This document shows, in pieces, positions 31,694 to 42,809 of a stretch of DNA of 64,000 nt. Origin of the DNA: Henricia sp. BOLD:AAB3569. Taxonomy: Eukaryota; Echinodermata; Asteroidea; Spinulosida; Echinasteridae. The position numbers and the translations under genes were made by a program. Positions within the stretch are counted from its first letter, which is position 1, and every line of letters starts with the position of its first letter. The notes below the pieces were generated by a model that ran no database searches, was not told the origin of the DNA, and saw only the letters and a program-made list of their open reading frames with translations. The stretch lies in assembly GCA_037783545.1 (NCBI GenBank), contig JBBELK010000666.1, positions 1,161,001 to 1,225,000 of the forward strand, given 5' to 3'.

Positions 31694-34600
31694 TCAAGCA
31701 TACAAATCTTGTCTAAACACAATTGCAATATCAGAAGACTGGACGTTGGAGCGTATCTTGGGATCCCTTCTCCGCTGTGAAACAGAAAATTTGAGATATT
31801 CAAACATTTGGAAACACAGTGCGACAGAATTTGAGTAGTTGCTCATGGCTTCAGACCTTATGTGCAAAACATTTGAGACAGGCTGAATTTGTATCACTTA
31901 AAAATTCGGATTTTTTTCCTTCAAATCTGCTATTACCGATGCCAGAGGAATCATTTTTAGAGAAACAATTATGATGAACTTCTCAACTCTTACCACAAGC
32001 TGCAACTTCTGCTTGTTTGTATGGTTTTATACTCAACTGCGCTTGTCTTTCATTTGTCGTTAAAGTGACTTCTTACTTGATTTGTGTCTACGCCGTCTCT
32101 TTTCACAAGCCAATAGCCCATACGGTCAGTACTCATCCCCGGTTTCCATCTGATGCCAGTCCAACTAACCCGGTTAGTTGTGTTTCCCTAATGCACCTAT
32201 CAATTGTTCCCCCCCCCCCCCCCCCTCCCCCCCCCCCCCCCCCCCCCCCCCCCGCGCTGCCCCACCCCCTAGGTGGGGGTTTGGTCACATTTTCTATGGC
32301 CCATTTTCTGTGTATTTTTGTGCATGTTTTGCACCCGAGGGTGGGAATTTTTGTCACCTAAATGTTGCCCCAGGGGTGGGGATTTTGTCACGCAAAAAGT
32401 AACAATCCCACCTCTTGGGTGGGGTAGCCCGGGGGAGGGGTGGGAAAAACAATTGATAACAGGTGCATAACAGGTTGTTAGTTATTTATGACATGGAGTG
32501 ACTAGGAGCATTGCTACTCCCCCTGAATGGGATACAGTCCTTCGCAGGTTTACCCTCAGCAGTTAGTTGGGTTTCCCTAACAGGTCGTTAGTTTCCATGG
32601 TATGGAGTGACTAGGAGCATTGCTACTCCCGCTGGATGTGATGCCAATCTATCACATGTTTACCCCAGCAGTTAGTTGGGTTTCCCCAACAGGTCGTTAG
32701 TTTCCATGGCATGGAGTGACTAGGAGCATTGCTACTCCCGCTGGACGTGATGCCAGTCAATCACATGTTTACCCCAGCAGTTAGTTGGGTTTCCCCAACA
32801 GGTCGTTAGTTTCCATGGCATGGAGTGACTAGGAGCATTGCTACTCCCGCTGGATGTGATGCCAATCTATCACATGTTTACCCCAGCAGTTAGTTGGGTT
32901 TCCCCTACAGGTCGTTAGTTTCCATGGCATGGAGTGACTAGGAGCATTGCTACTTCCGCTGGATGTGATGCCAATCTATCACATGTTTACTCCAGCAGTT
33001 AGTTGGGTTTCCCCAACAGGTCGTTAGTTTCCATGGCATGGAGTGACCAGGAGCATTGCTACTCTCGCTGGACGTGATGCCAGTCCATCACATGTTTACC
33101 CCAGCAGTTAGTTGGGTTTCCCCCAACAGGTTACCTGTACCCATTAAAGAGGTATGTACATGTATATTTAAGGTGAACTATCTGCAAACCTACCTTGACC
33201 CAAACCTTGCCTGCACGATCTGGAGGTATATTGATCCTTTTGACCTTAGTTGTTTTCACCCTGTTAAATGACTGCCTCACCTGTGACAGCAGAACAACCA
33301 TAAAGCAACGCGTTTACGACTCGTCTTAAGTCATCTTATTATCAGTGCTTGGCAGTGCACGTTGGTATTCAGGGGCGTATCCAGGATTTTAAACAGGAGT
33401 GGGGCGTGACATTTTTAAGCCTGAATTGGTAAAGAGTGGAGACAATAAAATGGCAAACGCGTAGCGCGAAGCCTTAAAGGCCCAGTGGATCAATTGCAAT
33501 GACCCCAAAAAGTAATCGACGAGTTTACAGGGGAAAAGTTCTGAAAGTAAAGATTGAATTAATAACAACTATCCAATGAAAGGTTTTCGCTCAAAATGGT
33601 ATAATTTTACCAGAAAATAATCGGTAAAGATGAAATTATTTAGATCGTTTGCAAACGATTTACTTATTTTTTGTTCGCATCTACGCGGTCCAAAATGCAT
33701 GGGCGCTGTGTACTGCGTGTGCGTGTTCGACTACATGCATTTTTATGGTCGCGCTCACACGCAGTATGTGCGCCACAGAGTGCATGACGCAAGCCACATA
33801 GTACCCGATCAACTGAGAACGAATATTTGAAACACCCAGCCAAGACCAGGAAAATGCATATGGATTTCAATGTTTTTTTTAAACGTGGTACATTTGACAA
33901 AGCTGAAATTTCTTCGGATGAGTTTGTTGATGTCTTTCTTTTGATTTATAAATCTACAGGGCCTTTAACAGCGTTGGATTTAACCACTTTAAGCAGGCAA
34001 AAGTGTGATGTTATATGAGGCAGATACCCCAACAGAAGGGGGGGGGGGGGGGGGGGGGTGCGTGTGCCCCTTCCCCGCTCGCTCCCCCCCCCCCCCCCGC
34101 ACTGGATTATCCGCTGGTATTATGAGGGTATTATTTAAAATGGACGCTATTAATATAATTGTACCCAAAGTGAGTTCCATTACATTTAAGCGACCGTGAA
34201 GATGGTATTAAACGGCATTAAAACACGCGTGCAGCTTTCTATGGAGTCTGACACATCCGTACCATTTTATTTTGTAAGCCACAACTGTAGTAAACTGTCA
34301 AAACCAAAAACAGTCGACTTTATTAAACAGCTTCAAAACATCTTGATATAATACCTAAATACAACATATGAATTGTTTGGAAATATTGACTGCTCACCTC
34401 CTGGTCAAAGACGCACTGTGATACAAACATAAACACGCCCTGTAGATAAGAAAACGTAATAAATTATCCATATGCCAAACTGTCATACAATGTCAAAGGA
34501 GAAGGTTTATTAGCTTTTTGTGGTATGCCAAAAACAACAGAAGTACGTATACGCTAAGGTGTCAATTCAAAGTTAAATAGAAAACAATTGTCTGCACTTT

Positions 34601-37600
34601 TTTTCTCAATCCACCTCTTCAGCATAATCTCAAAATAGTTATACACCAATAGGCGGGTCATACTCCAATAGGGCTGCCATGATTAGCATTTATGAAGCAC
34701 ATGTAATGTGCAATCCAGTTATTTTTGATGTGTTGAAATGTGCTGTTTGGTTGGTTAAAAAATACTGAATTTAAAGTGCGATGTCTAATTGTAGCTAATA
34801 AGGCCAAGGGTTTGTCCGTAACAAGGGAAAGCAGAAGAATGTAACTAAACCATAAATATATATTCTCGCATAACTTAGAAAAATGACAGGCCTCAGGAAA
34901 GGCTTGATTTATAACGAAATAGTGAAAATGAAGAATTGTGTGGTTGACTTTATACCTGGAGCGTGTTGAGTACAACTGTAGCGTAAGCAAACATGATGGT
35001 ACCGGGACTGGTGAAGAAGAGATTGAGAATCCACGACAGACCGAGGAGAGGTCCCATGACACAAATCAGCCGCAGTCCGGCTCTGTATAACAGATTGAGT
35101 AAACGTTGGATCAAACAAAACCTGGAATAATTAGCTTTAGTTTATTGTTCAAGATGTGTCGCCCAGATGCACTTAGGCGTAAAGAGCCTTAGCTGCCGAA
35201 GATGTCATAAAATTGAAAGAAGTGTGGTGGGGTTGGCGTAGTGGTTCTTTCCCCGCCTTTCGGCTCTGGTGTCCTGGGCGTGTATGTGGATTGGGTTTGC
35301 AATCCTAGGGGTTCCGCTACCTCTAAGACTGCAAATCCTTCTTGATCATCTTGAGTCGATAAAGTAAAGTCAAACGTTACTACCGTAACATTTATAACAT
35401 AAACGGCCTTAATAGTTTACCGAAGATGCCATCAAAGTAACAACAACAACAACTTTATCTACATTGGTCATGTTTGAATCCTTTGCCGAGAAGAAGTCAT
35501 TTCAACCAGATACACGTATTTGGGTTGCCGCATACCGATGCTCCCAATCGTATTTTCGCATTGTGCTGTTGAACACACATCAGTAAAATAGCTTACTTTA
35601 GTTTAAGTCTTTGTGATTTAGTCTTGATAGCCTTCAAGGAGAAGAATATGTAGATGAGTCGAATTATCACCATGGTGTTCACCTTAACCAAATCACAGGA
35701 AAAGAAAAAAAAAAATTGTAATACTAAACAAAACATATATTTCATCCGATGCAAGTAGAGTTATATGGAACGAAATACATGTAACGTCAATCCATGTTTA
35801 TTTGTTGTTTTATTATTATTCATTCACTCAGTGTAACATGAACAATATTTTTCCAATTATGGAACTTTGTAAAGCGTATTTTAACAGAGGGTCAAGTGTA
35901 CCATCCGCACATCCAACTTATAAGGCCCCGGTTCCAATCCCTTTAAGGCCAGTATGCAGGTTAGTTTTTCAGCCCTTTAAAGGCCTATACTTGTATTTTT
36001 CTCCCACTTTTGAATAGCGTCTCAAACTTTAAAAAAATCGTTCAATGTATCGACTCTCTTTCTTTCACAGGCACACAATAATATCCAGATTACCAGACTA
36101 AATTTGTGTTGCTATGTAACGTGACCGGGTGCACGTGACAAGAAAATAGTGTGAAGTACAGATTCAAAACCGTGTTCACTGTATGAGAAAATGGCTTAAA
36201 ACAACCAAATTGTTGCTTGCTAGGCAATAACGTGCTACACGTGGCAACAGACGCATAGTATGCATGTGGATGTTCTAAACAGCAGCTCCATTTTAAAGTG
36301 AGGAATTTCTGGTGCCAGCCAGAATGCAAAGGTTAAACGCAGAAGTGATTGAAATATAGGTTTCCCGCCAATTTTACCAAAGAAGCGGACAATTTGAAAA
36401 GGTGTCATTCTATTTGCAGCGAAATCGAATGCTACATGTTCCAAATAAGGATTAAAATTCTTTTAAAAAGTACGTAATTCCACTCTTGCGTCAAACGATT
36501 TAATAAAAATAAAAGTCCGATTTAACAACTGCATCGATCAGCATTTAGACTCGCAGGAGAGTTTTAAACCACACACATCATTCGTATTCATCTATGGGCG
36601 GACATTTGTGGAATTGGTGCACTTTAATAATTTGCACTAATTTGTAATCTCTTTTCCAGTGCTAAATATCCAAGCACAAAGCCAGTGCTAAATATGAAAA
36701 CGAAAGATGAAAACGAAAATGACGATTTTGGTTAAAATCGTCAGCGGCGGTTTGCTAAATTGGACGACGATTGTGCAGCATTAAACTGACTGACAATGAG
36801 CTAAATTGAATAGCATGTCAAATAAATCCTTCCGCACAAAACCGAATTTGAATGCTTTATTTGGACATTTGAAATGGACTAACTGCAGGGGACCTAAAAC
36901 TGATTTAATATTGCGGCATACGGATTCAATTGGCAGCTTATGTGCTGAAATTGGCCAGAAAAACCTACACTAAAATGTACATTATTATACTTACAGCTAC
37001 GATGAGAAGTACGGGAGCCCCAAACGCCCATGTAAGGCCTTTAGCATACGACAGCCAGCAACTATTTGGAAATGAAATGATTTACAATGGTAACATATGG
37101 ATACTCTGTAAATGTGTACAATATAAATGCACAATGACATACATATACCGCTATTCAAAAAGGTTCTGTCTAACATCCAATTAGCCTTTTATATATCGTC
37201 TGGTGTACTGACGTCTTCCCTTTCACATGCACTCAGTATCCACTTGACCAGACTAATGTTGTTTTGCTATGTGGTACACGCAGCAGGTGTGAAGTACAGA
37301 ATCAATACCGTGTTCACTGTAGGGGAGAATGGTATAACGTAACCCGACTCTTGGTTGCTAGGCATTGACGAGCACTACGTATAGAAACAAAAACGTGGTA
37401 TTTGACTTTCTAAACTGCTTCTCAATTTGAAAGTGAGAAATTCAGGGCACCAGCAATTACGAAAATACATTTATACAGGTTAGGGCCTACACACAAATTA
37501 AGGGCTAGCTTGATGGCAAATACATTTGTTCAACATCTTTATCTTACATTTCTCTTCTTGTGTATTCACTGCCGCGAATAGCTACTGAAACCCCAACCAC

Positions 37601-40572
37601 CACGCCTGGTAAACCTGCATGTACAAGAGGCAGAAACGAACGTTCCGTCCGTTGGTAAAAGATGAGATACCATCATATCAGACACTTTGTATTTCTCCTG
37701 TATCTCAGAGACTTGAGAAATTGACCCTCAATTTCGGAAGGTCACTTCTTAGTTCAAATAGGTTTCGAGACTGGCTTCCACCCACAAAGAACAATAGTTT
37801 GAGAAAAACAAATCAGTTAACTGTGGGATGCTAAACAAACAGGTACAAGAACAGTTGTATCCCAAGCTTAACTCGGTTACTGAATAAGCAGCGTTGACTG
37901 TTGGCGCCCTTTGTAAAATGTGTTACCTTGTCGTGTGATTATTAGATCCTTTTTACCTTTTCTATTTTTAATATTGTGTATTTTATATGTTATTTTGTGA
38001 TTTATACAAAAATATATTTTCTCTGTGTATAATGACTATTTTTTGTCAGGATGGTTGAATGGTTTATTCATCGCTGAATGGTTTATTCATCTCTTCGACC
38101 CCACTGTAAAAACACTTAGTCAAATCTGACTAGAAATCAGTCAAACATTGCACCCAGCGAACCCTGAAAACCTAGTTACTGATAAATGATTAGAAATATA
38201 GTTACACCAGTGAATCTGACTCCGCTTTGTAGTTGTTTTAACTAGATATCTGTTTGATGTTACGAAGATTTTAGTCATTCTGATTAGAAAATCTAGTCAA
38301 ACTGACTAGATAATAAGGGTCCGCTGGGTGCATTTGAGAATAAGTTATTTTTGACTAAAAGTGCACAAAAGGGGGTATGAGAGCCAATAAATTACAGACA
38401 GATATGAAAAATAAACTAAAGTGTGTTACAGGCATTATACAAATAAACAGTTAATTCATTGAATTTTGACATAATCTTAATAAATTTAGCTAAGATTTGA
38501 GTTGATTTGAGGATGTATAGTGCAATTCAACCTACCGGTTGCCATAGCCTACTGTACATTTTAAAAACTTCTTTTTTTTCTGTTAGTTCAAAATCAGATA
38601 AACCAATGATTGGGTTGGTTAGTAAGGATGATGATCGGGTAAATAAAATTCAAATTGATCAATTTGTCGATTACTTTGATTCGAATTATCTTAAATAAAA
38701 TGTGTCAAAGACTAACTTGCACTCCAGAGCCAGTGACTTTGCATGGTAGCATTGTTGAACGTGTCGATTTTTATAGGTATTTGGGTGTTGTACTGGCCTG
38801 GACAGTCAATTGAAGTGGCATAATCATGTGATTTCCATTGTAAACAAAAAAATGAATTCTCGTATATTTTGTTTAAGAAATTGAATTGATTTAACGTGGA
38901 TAAGAGAATTTTTGCATTTTTTTATGACACTGTAGTAGCCAGTGTTGGGGCTTATTGTCCGTATGCGAGTTCTGTATGCTTCCACAAATCGATATCCTTC
39001 CTACTTCCTCGTGCAATACAACATCATAATGATATGTTTAAGCGATGATTTTTTTTATATTTATTGTATACATATTCTTGGTGTGTCGTATTCTGTTGTG
39101 GTATGTTGTTGTAATGATTGCGAGTGTCAATTTCTCTTTGGGGACTTATTAAAGTTTAATTGAATTGAATTGAATTGATTAAAAGGCGAGTACAAATAAA
39201 TTAATTACTCGAAACAGGGTTTTCGTACTTTTTGTACACAAAGTTCATTGTCTATTAAAACTCACCCCAGCCAATCAGCAGCCAGACAGGCAGACGGATG
39301 CGCCATCTAAATGTTGGCGTCATTTTGATGGTCAGAAGGGCGCCCTCTAGTGCCATCCAAGCAAACGCTGCCAGCAGGAAAAAATGCAGCAAAATGGCAA
39401 CCATAGTGCAGGCTACCTATATGATTTACAAATAATGATACAAATCGCGCAACTATTTAACATCGAATTGACAAACTAAACAATGTTTTAAAAATTTGAA
39501 AATTAATTATTGTTCATGATATTTGTCTTGACAAATTTGTGGCACGTTTTGTGCCATTTTTAGCATAGTTTGCCTGAGAAATTTGACATTTCATCAGTAA
39601 CGAACACAGTATATATCTGGTATGGTGCCTGACCACCATTGAAATGATACAACCAAACTTGGGATTTTTCTCTCATACCAAGTTGGACATTTGATCGGTA
39701 GGCCTATAAAGCTTATAATGACTTGGGTATAAATAAACACTCTCTTTACATCTTTCTGGAGAGTTGCAAGATTTCTTGTTCCAACTTTGCATACAAATAA
39801 CTGACCACAACATGGAGCCATACTAATTCTTATAGGACAACAATGACACAGCAGCACTTACAAGCTGGCTAACAAATATAAACAGTGCATTAATATTTCT
39901 AGCAGCGCATCAGATGTAATGTGATAAAGTATATTTGCATCTGATGTAGTTGTCGCTACGAAAACTCACAATTTTTGTCTTTAGGTATAGCTTTATATAA
40001 GTGCTACTGTATCATTTTTTGTACAGCTGATCTACCATTTCATAATTCTTATAACGCTCTATAAATTGTAACCGGCTTGTGGACATGTATTAAGAGAGAT
40101 ATACAATGTATGTAAACTTGAAAAACGTGTGGACGAAAGATCGACTATGAGGAACACCAAGTAACATCATTGATATCAACTGACTCACCTATAATTCAAG
40201 TAAGAATAATCATAAAGTTTGTTTAGGGTCTTGTTTGTGTGTTTTACTTAACCGTTGTGCAGTGATGTAGAAGTATGGGCATTACTCCACAACAGGTTAT
40301 GCATGTAAGCTGGGCACACCATATTCCAACTTGGTCATGTTTTATATCAAACGCCAAAACGTCTTTGCAGTGTTTTCCCTCGGGCTGACTATTTTTCGAG
40401 GATTATTTCTGGGAGTACTTGGATTGAAAAGATGAAATACAAATTTAATAAGGCAATCACTTCATTCAAACATACGCTGTTTTGTGAATTTTCGATGAAT
40501 AAGAACGTTATGTGCGATCCCAGCAGAGACAACACGAGGTTTGCATGTGTGATGATGCGGATACTCGTCAAT
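31694..40572 (-). CDS. Adhesion-class (B2) GPCR, 3' part: TM2 to TM7 and cytoplasmic tail
   Basis: Exons, in transcript order: 40572-40476 (TM2, THANLVLSLLGSHITFLF), 39416-39266 (TM3, CTMVAILLHFFLLAAFAW then MALEG), 37614-37548 (TM4), 37061-36995 (ECL2 and TM5, CWLSYAKGLTWAFGAPV), 35682-35597 (TM5 end and ICL3), 35121-34956 (TM6 to TM7, MGPLLGLSWILNLFF and VVLNTLQ), 34439-34398 (TM7 end, GVFMFVSQCVFDQE), then tentatively 33244-33194 and 31774-31694 (tail with stop). Every junction is GT-AG and all phases agree. The TM3 Cys, ECL2 Cys-Trp, LGLSW and NTLQG motifs are adhesion-GPCR hallmarks. TM1, GPS/GAIN and the ectodomain were not found; upstream DNA is a TIR/LINE block and then duplication copy B. 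The first exon listed begins in mid-codon, so at least one exon is missing here. It would act as a plasma-membrane receptor if the 5' part exists. Confidence 0.85.
32192..32467. mobile_element. TGCACCT poly-C element inserted in a minisatellite
   Basis: Ends TGCACCTATCAATTGTT and AACAATTGATAACAGGTGCA, with TAA on both sides (32189-32191 and 32468-32470), fitting a 3-bp duplication. The interior starts with a long C run (about 32208-32253) and has inverted blocks such as CCCACC..AGGTGGGG and CCACCTCTTGGGTGGGGTAGC. It lies inside a 109-bp repeat array. Confidence 0.8.
32471..33131. repeat. 109-bp minisatellite, ~6 units
   Basis: Units begin CAGGTCGTTAGTTTCCATGG and contain GGAGTGACTAGGAGCATTGC and CAGTTAGTTGGGTTTCCCC. 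Starts at 32581, 32690, 32799, 32908 and 33017 give an exact 109-bp period. A partial unit before 32191 shows that the poly-C element split the array. It lies within a GPCR intron. Confidence 0.92.
33478..33964. mobile_element. TTAA-specific (piggyBac-like) MITE, second copy
   Basis: TTAA at 33474-33477 and 33965-33968, ends AGGCCCAGTGGATCA and ACAGGGCCT. Closely related to 14026-14549, with internal indels. It lies in a GPCR intron. Confidence 0.85.
34039..34100. repeat. Poly-G followed by poly-C
   Basis: A G run and a C run about 30 bp apart could pair as a hairpin. GPCR intron. Length is likely uncertain in assembly. Confidence 0.8.
35215..35375 (+). mobile_element. Possible tRNA-type SINE fragment
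   Basis: GGGTTGGCGTAGTGGTTC resembles an A box, but the B box is unclear. The downstream TCTTGATCATCTTGAGTCGA is not diagnostic. Low support. Confidence 0.35.
36043..37460. repeat. Diverged tandem duplicate inside a GPCR intron region
   Basis: 36043-36400 and about 37195-37460 share ordered blocks such as CACAATAATATCCAGATTACC against CACTCAGTATCCACTTGACC, GTGTGAAGTACAGA, ACCGTGTTCACTGTA and TTGCTAGGCA. Similarity is clearly old. The TM5 exon (36995-37061) sits between them; neither copy shows an alternative exon. Confidence 0.5.
38150..38332. mobile_element. MITE with CACCCAGCG ends
   Basis: Inverted ends GCACCCAGCGAACCCT and AGGGTCCGCTGGGTGC with internal CTAGTCA/TGACTAG words. It lies in the GPCR intron between the TM3 and TM4 exons. 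Confidence 0.6.
38500..39178 (+). pseudogene. LINE reverse-transcriptase 3' fragment
   Basis: Broken frames read VERVDFYRYLGVVL, WHNHVISIVNKKMNSRIFC and a following RKLN..VDKRI...FYDTVVASV. This is the thumb/C-terminal part found after the RT core in L2/CR1/RTE-type LINEs (YLGV.L...LKW..H...). The 3' part has TTTCTCTTTGGGGACTTATTAAAG and ends in a (TTGAA)n tail. It is a dead 5'-truncated copy inside the GPCR intron. Confidence 0.68.
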
Positions 40573-40814
40573 CTGCGGAGTAAGACATCCGTGTGAAAAA
40601 AAAAGAAGGTAAAACTTAAGGCTATGCATGGTGGAAATCAAAGTGTGTATGGGTTTACGGTAGCACCATGTGAATCTCATTTGTATATGTGTGAATCTGA
40701 AAAGAACCGGTGAGTGTGAACTCAACGTTTCGAACAGCGTGCTCTGTTCGAAAAAAAAACATGTACATGTATATGTGCAGATAGAACATAAGCCAATAAG
40801 GTAATGGGCCTTAA

Positions 40815-40947
40815 ATGCACATGCTTGTCAGCAATGCGCGCGCCAATTTCGTGCTACAAAATACGCAGCTCTGTGTAGCAAAGACATGGAGCTGCGTATT
40901 TCTTGGCACAAATTTGGCGCGCGCGCATTGCTGACGAGCCTGTGCCT
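40815..40947. mobile_element. Hairpin MITE, CGCGCG family, with TTAA on both sides
   Basis: TTAA at 40811-40814 and 40948-40951. Stem through GCAGCTC..GAGCTGCG and CGCGCGCATTGCTGACGAGC. It is outside the segmental duplication, so it is an independent insertion. Confidence 0.82.
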
Positions 40948-40949
40948 TT

Positions 40950-41440
40950 AAGCGAAAGGGGCTTTAGAGATTATTGTAAAGAGAAACGCGTCACTGCACT
41001 ACAAAGCCCGGTCTGGAGATTTGCAAAGATCAGAATTTGGCGGAAATGTGGCTAAAATGGCGCCCCGCTTCGTCCTGTTTTTGAAGGATAATTTGTAGGT
41101 AAGGCGGCTGTCGCGTTCAGCAAACACACGCCCGAATCGTTTTGATGTAATTTAATCCATATGGTCATGTTATGCCGAAAAGAAACGATTTCATATACTT
41201 TCCAGAAATTGTATTGGGTTCTGTTCCTTACGACTGTCCCATTCCTACCAAAATTTCCGGCGACGATCTTATTTACTCCGCAGTTCTTCAAATTAATAAC
41301 AGTGATACATGCTGACCAACGTGAATGGAACGGATTCCCCTGTATGCTTTAAATTGCAGCCAATCGCCGACGCGGACACGGCCAGCATTACCGAGTACAT
41401 TGTGAATGCACAGTCTTTACAAACTGCGCGCGTTACATTA
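40950..41440. other. Upstream flank of the GPCR exons, no certain gene
   Basis: Open frames exist on both strands (41309-41460 + and 41052-41493 -), some with several Asn-X-Ser/Thr sites, but no TM1, GPS motif or splice-consistent exon could be fixed. It could hold unrecognised ectodomain exons. Confidence 0.35.
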
Positions 41441-41448
41441 GACTGGTT

Positions 41449-41639
41449 CCAGGGGCGGATCCAGGAATTTTTTCCAGGAGGGGGTTTTGCCACCAGGGAG
41501 GGGTTTTGCCCAACAGATTTTTATGTCTGCTTGTTTCGGACAGGCGGACACGCAAAAAATGCATTACACTATATTTGTTGGTGTCGGAGCAGGGGGAGGG
41601 GTTTTGACCCCCCAAAACCCCCTCTGGGTCCGCGCCTGG
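41449..41639. mobile_element. TIR element with CCAGGGGCGGATCCAGG ends
   Basis: Starts CCAGGGGCGGATCCAGG and ends GGGTCCGCGCCTGG, with GGGGTTTT and AAAACCCC blocks facing each other. A fragment with the same start is near 33370. Confidence 0.65.
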
Positions 41640-42029
41640 GTTCCCTGTCCTCATATTTACTTCCCCTCCGTCGTATATGAGGACAGGTACACGCCGCAAT
41701 GTTTGGCATAAATATCCAGGAATTCCTGGATGTTTATGTAAATTAAAAGGACTGTGTCACTGTTTGCGCAAGCGCCAAGCAGGCGCTCAGAATACAGCGT
41801 GTTGCACGCCTTCGTTCGATTTTGAACAACGGCCGCACACCTGGTGATATTGATGTTTGGCGGCTTAAAAATACGGCAAACAGCGCCATTTCAAGTAAAA
41901 AGTAATGTATCAGGACAAACCTGTACCTGTGCGTTGACGAGTACACCACTGCCAAAATTACTAAAGAATTATAAGGGATGGCAAAGATTGAATAGGATAT
42001 GCAAAACCCAGCGACAAAATAAACGATTG

Positions 42030-42600
42030 CAAAATTCACTCGTTGTTGAGCAAACTCTAAAAATAGATCATGCATATATTTAATACAACGACCAATCACG
42101 CGTGGTAATACAACGGCCAATCACCCGTGGTTATTGCTCGGCGTGTGCCTGTCCTTGTATAGCGAGAGAAGCGTAGCGCACATGGACAGGGGACCAGTCT
42201 AGCGTTACATTTGAACGCATCAATGCACTGCCAAGCGTCCTGATTGGTCCAGAGAGGCGATAAGATTTTTGTCGCTTGTTCCTTAGTAATGCTTCAAAAA
42301 ATTTGCTACAACGGCTTGATGTATATTTGAATTGTATCTTTATTGATATTTGTGACTTGAGTAATTTGTATTAATAGATTTTTTTATAAATGTTTCAATA
42401 TTTTTTGTTTTAGTTTATAAGACTCCTATCCGATACGAGTAAGGCTTATTGGTTTTATGCAAGATGTGATCCATGGGAGATGATCATTGAGTTGTTTTCA
42501 CTGAACGGATCACCCACTAGGGTAAACAAGAAACAAATAAATAAGTAGCGCATATGTAGCCTAAAGCCAAACTCCCACTGGTCGACTTTACTACGATTTA
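42030..42600. other. Non-coding, nothing recognised
   Basis: Sequence between the left MITE copy and the LINE. No gene found. Confidence 0.4.
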
Positions 42601-42610
42601 CAAACGATCA

Positions 42611-42669
42611 GGTAAGATTTGTTGAGATTACCTAAGACAGTCTCAGGTAATCTTAACAAATCTTACCTA
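42611..42669. repeat. Short palindrome AGGTAAGATTTGTT
   Basis: AGGTAAGATTTGTTGAGATTACCT faces AGGTAATCTTAACAAATCTTACCT around a centre at about 42640. Probably the core of a MITE beginning near 42575 (CCAAACTCCCACTGG). Confidence 0.7.
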
Positions 42670-42809
42670 ATCATGGGAATTCCCCAGCAGAAATTGCACT
42701 CGTACCGTTGAAACAATGAAAATCATGAATGTTTGAAACCATTTTAGCTCAGCAGGTTTATTTTTATTCTTTAAATTTTATTTTAATTATTTATTTATTT
42801 ATTTATGCC

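Noticed and set aside
32017-32361. ORF rich in proline
   Set aside because: Translation of the poly-C run of a transposable element.
39830-39895. Minus-strand segment reading INALFIFVSQL before a GTAAGT donor, a possible TM2 exon
   Set aside because: A better TM2 exon (40572-40476) joins in phase to the TM3 exon, and this segment would leave no room for the TM2-TM3 loop.
41309-41500. Plus-strand frame with plausible protein sequence as an exon
   Set aside because: No splice-consistent neighbours, and it overlaps the start of a TIR element; both strands are open here.
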